Shown here piece after piece: positions 22,101 through 31,600 of a DNA stretch of 64,000 nt. Position 1 is the stretch's first letter, and the number at the start of each line of letters is the position of its first letter. The position numbers and the translations under genes were made by a program. Origin of the DNA: Gliomastix tumulicola (Eukaryota > Ascomycota > Sordariomycetes > Hypocreales > Bionectriaceae); contig BCHX01000004.1 of the NCBI GenBank assembly GCA_001599755.1, positions 2,356,001 through 2,420,000 on the forward strand, given 5' to 3'. Below the pieces are notes generated by a model, which did no database searches, was not told the origin of the DNA, and was given only the letters and a program-made list of their open reading frames with translations.

Positions 22101-25100
22101 TGAAGCTGAGGAGTCAGCTCCCAAAGTCGACGCACCAGCTGACGCCGAACCTGCTCCCGTGGATACTCCTGACGCAGCTGAGGAGTCTGCCGAGAAACCG
22201 CCGGCTGAAGAGGCCGTGGCCGAAGTAACGACTGAAGCTGAGGCGGCACCGGCAGCTAAGGAGGAGGCTGAAGATCCAAAGCCTCCAGAGGAAGCAGCTC
22301 CGGAAGCGACTCCAGAAGCGCCAGCAGATGCCAAGGTCGACGAGGCGCCTCAGGACCAGCCGGCCGAGTCCGCCAAAGATGATGGCCCCGAAGACAAACC
22401 GGATGAGGCACCGGTTGCTGAAGCGCCGGCACAGCCTGAAGAGTCACCCGAGGTCAAGGATGATGCCAAGGACGAAGCCGCCCCTGCTCCTGAAGAGGTC
22501 AAGGCTGTCGCCGAGGCGGAGGCACAAGATGACAAGCCTCCTGCTGAACCCGAAGCCGCAGATACCGCCACTGCCGACAAGGCAGAAGATTCGACCCCGG
22601 AGCTAGCAGTGGCCGCTGACGCTGCCGACGCGCCGAAGGATGATGCGCCGGAGGCAGATGATGCTAAGGAGCCTGCCGCCGAGGAGCCTGCCGCCGAGGA
22701 GCCTGCCAAGGCGGCCGATCAGACACCAGAGCCTGAGGCGGAGCCCAAGGCCGCTGAAGCGGCGGACGATAGCAAAGATGCTGCTCCAGAAGCGACCGAA
22801 GAGCCCTCGCCCGAGAAGGACGAGGAAGCACCCAAAGCTGAGGTCGCCGTCGAGAAAGAGGCCGAAGCCGAAGAGGCTGCTGCTGCCGGCGACGACAAGG
22901 CCGATGCAGCCGCTACTCCTGAGGTCGAATCGGCACCTGAGAAGGGTGATGCAGAGGTAGCAGAACCAGACTCTGCGCCGAAGCCGGCAGAAGAAGTTCC
23001 TGGCGCGCCCGAAGAGGCTAAGGAGGAGCCTGAGGCTGACAAAGACGAGCCGGCAGCTGCCAAAGATGACACCGTCGTTGTGGCAGAGGCAGACTCGAAG
23101 GCCGACGAGGGCGAAAAGGCAGAGCCTGACGCTGCTGCTGCTGATGCGCCAAAGCCAGCCGAACCCGAGGAGGCCAATGCCGAAGCTGCCAAAGAGGCTG
23201 CTGATGAGCAGGACGGCGCCAAGCCATCCGAGGCCGAAGCGCCAGCACCGGCTGCGGCTGCGGTCGAGGTGGAAGATGAAGTCAAGGCAGCCGACGACAA
23301 AGAGCCCGCTGAGCCCGAGGAGAAGAAGGCCGAAGTCGAGGAAGCCAAGGAGGCTCCCGAAGCTCCTGCTGAGGCGCCCGCCGCTGATGCTCCTGCTGCC
23401 GATGCTCCTGCTGCCGATGCTCCTGCTGCTGATGCTCCTGCTGCCGATGCTCCTGCTGCTGATGCTCCGGCTGCTGATGCCCCGGCTGCCGATGCCGCTG
23501 TTGCTGATGCCCCAAGTGACGAGGCTGCCGTTCCTGCGCCCGCTGATGACCAAGACAAGGCCAATGACGAGGTCGCTAAAGAAGTGGGCGCTGAAGACAA
23601 GCCAGCGGAGGCTGACGGAGCCGATAAGGACGATGCTGCTGAAGATGCCGAAAAGGACAAGGCTGCTGCTGGTCCTGCGCCTGAGGCAGCATCCACCGAA
23701 GCGGCCGGGGACGCAGGGCCGGAGCCTGCAGCCGAAGTTGCTGCCCCTGCTCCCGCTGCAGATGCCGGCCCTGACGACGAAAAGCCTTCTGAGGCCGACG
23801 ATAAGGCGGAGACAGCGCCAGCGGATGAGGTCGCTGAAGTCAAAGCTCCAGCTGATGACCAGCCTGAGCCCGCAGCCGACGACAAAGCAGTCGAGGCTGA
23901 GGATGATGCTCAGCCCGAGGCGCCCTCTGACGACAAAGTCGAAGAGCAAGCAGCAGAGGTCAAGGAAGACGCTCCTGCTCCTGCGGTAGTAGAGTCGGAG
24001 GCCCCTAAAGAAGACGAAAAGCCTGAACCCGAACCTGCCACGGAGGAGAAAGCAGCGGAGCCAGAGCCCGCCGCGGATACCCCTGAGAAAGAAGCCCACG
24101 AGGCAGCAGTGGCTGAGCCTGCGCAAGAGCCCGCTGTAGCGGTCGACGCAAAGGCTGACGACGAGGATGACAAGAAGCCTGATGAGGCAGCGACGCCAGC
24201 TGATGAAGCGCCTGAGGCAGCGGCAGAGACTGCCCCAGAGACTGCTGCTTCTGCTGCTGACGATAAGGCTGCACCAGAGCCTGAAAAGGCAGCAGCAGTA
24301 GCGGCGGAGCCTGCACCTGCGGCTGGAGATGCCGACGAGAAGGCCGCGGAGGTTGCTGAGCCACCAGCCGAGGTCGAGGCACCCTCTGACGAGAAGGCTG
24401 TGGCTGCTGACGACAAGCCCGAACCAGAAGTCGAAAAGGAGCCCGAGCCTGAGCCTGCTGCGGAGGAGAAGGCTGAGCCTGCGGCTGAAGACAAGCCCGA
24501 GGCTGAAGACAAGCCCGAGGCTGCCGTGGAGGATGCTCCTGAACCTGCCGTCGATGGAAAGCCGGAGCCTCCTGCGGATGACAAACCCGAAGCTGTAGTT
24601 GAGCCAGCCCCCGAGCCAGCCGAGAAGGAGCCTGAGGCTGAACCGGAGCCTGAGCCCGCAGCCAAGGAGGTTGAGCCCGAGGCTATTGTTCACGAGGACT
24701 CTGCACCTGCACCTGCACCTGCACCTGAAGAGGACAAGCCCGAACCTGAGGCCAAGGAGGAGCCTGAGCCGGCCGCCGAGGAGAAGCCCGAGGCAGTGGT
24801 CGAAAAGGAGCTCGATCCTGAGCCTGAGCCTGAGCCTCCTACTGAAGACAAGCCAGAGCCTGAAGCTGAGAAGGCGCCTGAACCGGTGGCTGAGGAGAAG
24901 GCCGAGCCAGCCGTTGAAGAAGCTCCTGAGTCTCCAGTCGACGAGAAGCCCGAGGCTGTTGCTGCCGACGCTGCTCCCGAGGAACCTGCACCTGCGGCCC
25001 CCGAAGAACCTGCGCCTGCTGTCGAAGAGAAGGCACCAGAACCAGACGACGAGGATGAGCCTGAGCCTGAGCCTGTTGCCGTTGCAAAGGCGGCAGAGCC

Positions 25101-27448
25101 AGAACCTCCTGCAGATGACAAGCCGTCTGAGCCGGAGCCACCTGCTGAGGAGAAGCCCGAAGAGGCGGCAGCAGCTGAGGCAGAGCCAGTTCCCCAGGAC
25201 GGGTCCCTCGATGTCGTGCCCGATGAGCCTGCCGAGGAGGTGAAGCCGGCGGCTCCCGTCGAAGAGGAGCCGGAACCTGCTCCTGCCCCGGTTCCGGAGC
25301 CAGAGGCTGTCCCCGAAGCTAGGGCTGTAGAGCCAGAGCCGGAGCTGGAGCCGGAGCCGGAGCCGGAGCCGGTTGTAGAGAAGGCCGAGCCTGCCCCCGA
25401 AGTCGTTGAAGCGGCGCCTGCTCCGCCGGAGGCTGAGGCTCCGAAGGCCACGGATGAGGATGAGGGCAAGGATTCTCTAGGGCCGATGCCAGCTGTGGCA
25501 GAGAAGCCAGAGAAGAAGAAAGGTGAGGACCATCTTTCATTATCTGATATCTTGCGTGACGATCCGAGTTCTGCTGGGCAACCCCAAGAAGAGGAGGAGA
25601 AGGACGAAGCCGTCGTGCCGAGAAGCCTGGACACTCCTGAAGGCTTGCAAGACACTCCAACGCTGGACCACGGCGATGAGCACCCGCGGCATCTTTGCTC
25701 AGATGCCGATGGCAAAGATGATGACACTGCGGCTCTCGCGGTTAATGATGCGGCTGCTTCTAAGCTGGATCAAGATGTTGTTGAGACAACTGAGGTCAAA
25801 CCCGAGGAGATCGGGGATCTGGGCAAGGCTACGGCTATTTCAACCCGAGGCCTGGGTGAATTGGATGATAAATCTGAACCCGACGAGGACTTAAAGATCC
25901 ACGAAATTCGAAGCCTACAGCCACCTGATGTAGTCTTGAAGCTTGAGCGACAAGAAAAGCCAAGCACAGACGAGAAAGCATCCGCCAACGCCGTGGAACA
26001 CACTCCTGGAGTTGTCTCGGCGCCGAGAGACAAGACTGAAGCTCCGAGATCACCTCCTCACTCTGTCATTGAACATCTTGCCCAGGAGGACAACGACGAG
26101 ACTGTGCAGCCTCGAGTGCCTCCCGTCGATCATTCCGAAGCCCACGTCGATCCTCAGCCGGAGCAGCCTCTTCCGCCAGCTCCGCCAGCACAAGGCCCTC
26201 CTCCTCAGCGTTCTCAGACTACGGTTAGACGAGTCAACTTTCGAGTTGCGGAGCCTCGGAATACCACCGCGAGAGCCTCATGGCCCTCATCTTACCGTGG
26301 CCCTCCTGCTGACCGCGAGAGCTCGACATCTCGACGTCCTGAGCAAAGAGACATGGCAGTCACTACCTCAGGCACTCAGACCGACGATCTACCTGAGACG
26401 GATGACGAACAAGACCCTCCGGAGTCTGTGCCACAACTACGCACCAAGCCATCTGATCCACGGATTGAGGTTCCAGACGCCGATATGATCAACAGAAGCC
26501 GCGCTCGAAGTCTACGCCGCAAGAGAAAGATGATCCGGAGGGACGCCGAGGATGCAGTGGCCGCTGCCGTCGTCCTCTATGCAACAGCCGTCGCCCTCAG
26601 CCCTCCAGCCAGCCCAGCGCCTGCCTCAGGCACAGACGGCCAGGAGATGCCAAGCTTGGAGCAGCAGCTTCGCCTGGAGGCGGACCCAGCAGAACTGTCG
26701 GACTGGATCATGTCTCAGCAGACGATTGAGGACGATCATGACGCAGACCGTCTGCAGTCGGAAGCTAACTTGTTTGCAGACGTCGGAAAACGCGAGTCCC
26801 TTCCTCGTAGCATCGGCAGCGACAGGGACAGACCCCCTCGACAGCGACATTCGCGTCTCTCTACTCACTCGTCCACGACGACTACTTCCAGTAGGAGCCG
26901 GACTGAGGAGGACGTGCCGGGGGAGTCCCGTCGCCGATCTTCCCATCGCCACAGCCACAGCCACAGCCACAGCCACACGCACCACCACCACCGCGCTCGA
27001 GCTGACAGCATCGAGTCTGGGGCGTCGACCAAGACACCCCCCCAGACTCCTCGTCGACGAGACAGCGGCTTCGAGAGCTCGGGCAGCTCCAGCCGACGAC
27101 CTCAGCGGACGCCTGAGGAGCAGGCCGCCCACGAGAAGCGGAAGGAAGAGCGTCGGGCCGAGAGGACTCCCGAAGAACAGGCAGCCCATGACAGGAAGAA
27201 GGAAGAAAAACGTGCCCTTCGGGACCTCGAGGGCGGGGGCCCTCGTCATTCACCGCGATCAAGGGACGGTCCCACCAGGGACTCAGAGTCAAAGCACCAC
27301 CACTCGCCTCGCTCTCGGGACGGCAAGGAGGGCTCCGAGCAAAGAAGCCGGGACCTGCCGCGGTCGCGCGAGCCCAAGGAGGGCGAGCACAGGCGTCGTG
27401 AGCTGCCTCGCTCCAGGGACATGAAGGACAAGGAGGCTGAGGAGCAGC

Positions 27449-27486
<38 letters not shown>

Positions 27487-28002
27487 GAGCAGCGCAGCCA
27501 CCGCTCCTCTCGCCGCCTCAGCCGCTCGGGTACTGACCGTCCCCGACAAATTCCGAATCCGGAAACGCCACCACCACCGCCAGTGGCTGCGGTTGTGGAC
27601 GAGGTGCTCCCCGAGAAGAAGAAGTTCTTCGAGCTGAAGAATGTCGAGGGCGTGCTACGAAACAGCGGCTCGTTCCCCACGCGCGAGGAGGATCCTGTCC
27701 CTGCTGACTCGTCCCCCAAGGCGGAGGCACGCAGTGAGGAGGGCAGAAGAGAGTCCAGACGGGCCAGCCACGCCGGTCGACCGAGGCATGGCTCCAGCAG
27801 GCGGTCTGGAGATGATTCTAGAAGCAAGCCTAGCAAGCCCCGCGAGGCAACCACCAGCGGAGAACACCAACGGTCGCCCCGGGAACGAGGAACAGATGAG
27901 GACGGAGCCAGGAAGGCAAGGCGGGAGGAGAGGAGGAGAGTCAAGGACGAGGAGAAGAAGCCGGCGGGGATCAAGGCGGCATTAAAGAAATTGTTCAACT
28001 GA
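19123..28002 (+). CDS. Giant acidic Pro/Glu/Ala-rich low-complexity protein, 2 exons, unknown function
   Basis: Exons are 19123-19261 and 19361-28002; the intron has a good CTAAC branch site and joins in frame, giving 2,926 residues. I recognise no domain. Residues about 60-430 alternate lysine runs (KKKKKK), proline runs and PED/AKPED repeats. Residues about 430-2090 are almost only P, E, A, D, K and V, with local tandems such as TPEA at about 20570-20630 and DAPAA at about 23385-23510. The last 800 residues are different: more ordered motifs (QTTVRRVNFRVAEP, GTQTDDLPETDDE), a hydrophobic helix at about 2440 (AVAAAVVLYATAVAL), an Arg/Ser-rich part with a His-Ser tract, polyglutamine, and a basic end (GIKAALKKLFN). 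There is no signal peptide. The architecture suggests an extended intracellular scaffold or spacer; that is inference. Long antisense frames here are compositional shadows. Confidence 0.85.
19975..20040 (+). repeat. Short in-frame tandem repeat (PEDAK units)
   Basis: Several near-perfect 15-nt copies of GACGCCAAACCTGAA in the giant acidic gene, encoding a repeated Asp-Ala-Lys-Pro-Glu unit. The copies are almost identical in DNA, so they arose by recent slippage or unequal exchange. Confidence 0.85.
20566..20630 (+). repeat. Short in-frame tandem repeat (TPEA units)
   Basis: About five 12-nt copies of the type ACTCCTGAGGCT or ACCCCTGAGGCT, alternating in their third bases, encode Thr-Pro-Glu-Ala. 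The alternation suggests duplication of a 24-nt double unit. Confidence 0.8.
23385..23510 (+). repeat. DAPAA tandem repeat (15-nt unit)
   Basis: About eight copies of a 15-nt unit of the form GATGCTCCTGCTGCC encode Asp-Ala-Pro-Ala-Ala in the middle of the giant acidic protein. Copies differ mainly at silent positions. Confidence 0.85.
27448..27486 (+). repeat. (CAA)13 polyglutamine tract
   Basis: Thirteen uninterrupted CAA codons, preceded by one CAG, encode 14 glutamines at about residue 2742 of the giant protein. A pure codon run of this kind is prone to length change between strains. Confidence 0.95.
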
Positions 28003-28659
28003 GGAGGTTGACGAGATTTACGATGATGGGCCACGGACTTTTTGGTATTTGCTTTCATTGTATATGACTGACTGACACTCCTGTATGAGTTACGACGGCA
28101 TGTTTTTTTTCTTCTTCTTCCTTCTTCTTCATTTTCTTTTCCTTTTTATAGTCCCGATCAGACAAGCTGCTTGAATATTGAATGAAGATACGAATCTACC
28201 TACCAACCTCTTGTTACCGTCTCATCCCGCTGTCTCTAGGTATTTCTTCAACTACGAGGTTGTGGCTTGATGTCCACCAGCCCCGCGATTAGACATACAA
28301 GCCATATGCTCTGAGTGGTAACCCAAAAGTAAACAAACATAAATGGATTCTTGCTCCTGATTAGTTGACGACTCAGCTGCACCCAACAAAGGCCAGAGAG
28401 AGACGGTGCTGAAGAGTACCCAATGGTTGAGCAAACCTCTCGCCAGAAATGTCCCCGTCCCCCCAAATTGGGTTGCAATACCAACAACATCCGTATAAGA
28501 AGCCCTAATTGACTCAAGCTCCCACAGCCGTACGATTCTTCTTTCTCCCTTTGTGCCCTTCTGGAGAGTCGGCGGTCTATTCCCCTCTCTGGACATGATC
28601 CCGCTGCCGCCGTCACGGTTCTAAGCATCTCGATCATCCCCTTCCCCCCTAAATAAAGG
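28003..28659. other. Intergenic region between the two giant genes
   Basis: 657 bp containing the 3' UTR of the acidic giant (with a T/CT-rich stretch near 28100-28145) and the promoter of the secreted repeat protein. No supported gene. Confidence 0.5.
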
Positions 28660-31600
28660 ATGAAGATCTCGCTCGCCATCGTTCCCGCCCTCGCGGCGGG
28701 AGCCTTGGCCCGGCCCTTGATCCCGTTGCCCAGGCCCTCCGAATGGATGTGGGACCTCGCCGACACGATGGAACTCCCGAGCTCGGCGGATCCGGGCTAT
28801 CCCATCCGGATGGCCAAGAGGAAGCTGGTCGAATACCCGTACGACCCGAGCAAGGGGCCTACCCCGATCGACGAGCTCCAGTATTCCCTGCAGGACAAGA
28901 GGAACGGCATACAGATCGACATCAAGGATGTGCTCAAACACTTCGTCAACGAGGACAACGAGGAGGCTGCGGAGGAGGCCGCGGAGGAGGAAGCCGAGGA
29001 AGAGAAGAGAAAGGGAAACGACAATAACAACAAGAAGAAGAAGAAGGAGGAGGAGGAAAGAGGGGGCACGCGGTTGTCGAAGTCCGACGCGGTGTCCCTC
29101 ACAGCGCGGAGAGTGCCGGAGGCTGTGATCGATCTCGAGAACGTCCATCAGCCGTACTCGCTGAAGCCTGAAGAGAAGAGGAAGAAGGAGGCCGAGGAAT
29201 CGAGGAGGGCCTCGGGACTGCAGCAGCTGAAGGAGAAGCAGAAGCTGGCCGAACAGCAGAAGCAGGAGGAGCAGAAGCTGGAGAGGCAGCAAAAACTGGA
29301 GGAGAAGGCGAGACTGAAGGAGAAGGCCAAGCTTGAGGCGCAAGCGGAGTTCGAGGAAGAGGCGAGACTCAAAGAGGAAGAGGAGCAGGAGCAGGAGCAA
29401 CAGAGACTCGAGGAACTACGGGAGCTCAAGCGACAGTGGAAACTCGAAGAGAAGGCCAAGTTGGAGAAGCAACGGGAACTTGAGGCCCAGCAGGAGCTCG
29501 AGGAGCAACAGCAGCTTGAGGAACAGAAGAGGCTCGAGGAACAGAAGATTGAGCAGCAGAAGCTCGAGCAGCAGAAGCTCGAGCAGCAGGAGCTCGACGA
29601 GCAGCAGAAACTCGAGGAACAGAAGAAACTGGACGAGCAGCAGAAACTCAAAGAAAAAGCCGAGATTGAGGAGAAGCTACAGCTCGAGGAGAAGACCAGG
29701 TTGGCAAAGCAACAAAAACTCGAGGAGCAGCAGAAACTTGAGCAGCGGAAGCTTGAGCAGCAGAAGCTTGAGCAGCAGCGGAAACGCAAAGAGAAAGCCG
29801 AGGCCGAGGAGAAGCTACAGCTTGAGGAGAAGGCCAAGTTGGCAAAGCAACGAAAACTCGAGGAGCAGCGGAAACTCAAAGAAAAGGCAAAACTTGAGGA
29901 GAATCAAAGGCTCGAGCAGATACAGAAGAACCAAGACAAACTTCCCGAGCCGCAGAGGCCCCAGCAACCTCAGACCGAGCAGAAGCCACCAAAGAAGCCC
30001 CAGAATCTGTACTACAAGCAACGGCCTCAGCAGCCGCACCGTGACTGGACACAGCATGAACAGCTGGCCGAGACACAGAAGCAGGCTCATCAAGGCCCTG
30101 CAGATGTGCACTATCACATCAACATTGAATGCTGCCCACAGACTGGTGGTGGCTGCAACTGTGACAAGTGCGACTGCGGCAAGTCTGACTCACAGATCAA
30201 CACTGATACAGCTGCTCAGCCACCCAAGAATGCAAAGCCCAAGCAGCCGCTTAGTCAGCAGCCCAAGCCGAAACCACCAGGTGCTGGAGATCCTCAAACT
30301 GACGCGGGAGCCGGCATCGACGAGGATGCCGAGGCTGAGGAGCATCTTCAGGGAGGAGGTCAAGTTGCGACTGAGCAGCCTAAGGACAAGGATATCAAGA
30401 TTGAAGAGCCTCAGCCTAGGGTCGGGCAACCAAAGATTGGAACACCTCAGATCGAACAGTCCAAGCTCGAACAGCCAAAGGAGGAGAAGCCAAGCAATGA
30501 GCAACCCAAGACCGAGAAGCCTCAAATTGCAGCACCACCTAAGGCAGATGAGCCGAAGACCAACGAGCCGCAGCCTAAGCTACCAATGATTGAGACGCCT
30601 GCCACTGTCATCGAAGCACCGAGATTTCACGAGCCGGAGATCAAACCGATTCTGATCCAAGCACCCAGGTTTGAGCAACCCAAAACTGAGCAGCCAAAGG
30701 TTGTGACTCCCCCGGCTGTGGCTCTGTCTCCGCCTGTTGTTCAAAACCCCAAGGTTGAGACGCCCAAGATCGAGAGGCCTAAGATTGAGACGCCTAAGAT
30801 CGAGACTCCTAAGATCGAACAGCCCAAGATCGAGACGCCAAAGATCGAACAGCCTAAGGTTGAGCAGCCCAAGATCGAACGGCCCAAGGTTGAGAGGCCC
30901 AAGGTTGAGAGACCCAAGATCGAACAGCCTAAGATCGAACAGCCTAAGGTTGAGAGGCCCAAGGTTGAGAAGCCCGAGATTGAGAAGCCCAAGATTGAGA
31001 CNCCCAAGATCGAACAGCCCAAGATTGAACAGCCCGAGGTTGAGAGGCCCAAGGTTGAGAGGCCCAAGATTGAGAGGCCCAAGATCGAGAGACCCAAGAT
31101 CGAGAGACCCAAGATCGAGAGACCCAAGATCGAGAGACCCAAGATCGAACAGCCTAAGGTTGAGAGGCCCAAGGTTGAGAAGCCCAAGATCGAGACGCCT
31201 AAGATCGAGGAGCCCAAGCTTGGAGTGCCTCAGATTCAGGAGCCCCAGGTTGGACCACCAAAGGCTGCAGACCCGCCGCTGACCAAGGAACCTCAAGCTC
31301 AAGACCCTAAATTCGAGGAACCACAGGTCGAAATGCCTAATGTTGAGCTGCCCAAGGTTGGAAATCACCCGCATATCAACGCGCCTGCGATCCAGACACC
31401 GAAGATTGACGAGAACACCAAGGCGGAGGAGATTGCCAAGATCATCGAGGATACCAAGATTGAGGAGCCTGAGATTCAGACACCAAAAGTCCAGGACTCT
31501 AACACCAAGCTGCCCAAGCCTGAACAACCCAAGATTGAGGACCCCCAGATCGAGGTGCCGAAGGTCGCGGAGCCTAAGATAGATGTGCCTCAGCTTGTAG

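Noticed and set aside
20778..24693. Antisense ORFs of 518, 696 and 388 codons within the giant acidic gene
   Set aside because: They read only Ala/Ser/Gly or Leu/Arg-rich low-complexity strings, the complement of P/E/A codon repeats. No start context, splice logic or family; they are compositional shadows.
30748..31212. Possible CRISPR-like array
   Set aside because: Units are contiguous 15-nt coding repeats without spacers, in a eukaryotic ORF.
29148..31527. Other long frames opposite and overlapping the secreted repeat protein (Ser/Cys/Phe-rich or Leu/Gly-rich)
   Set aside because: They follow from stop-free 15-nt and coiled-coil codon repeats. Only the sense frame has a signal peptide and non-repetitive ends.
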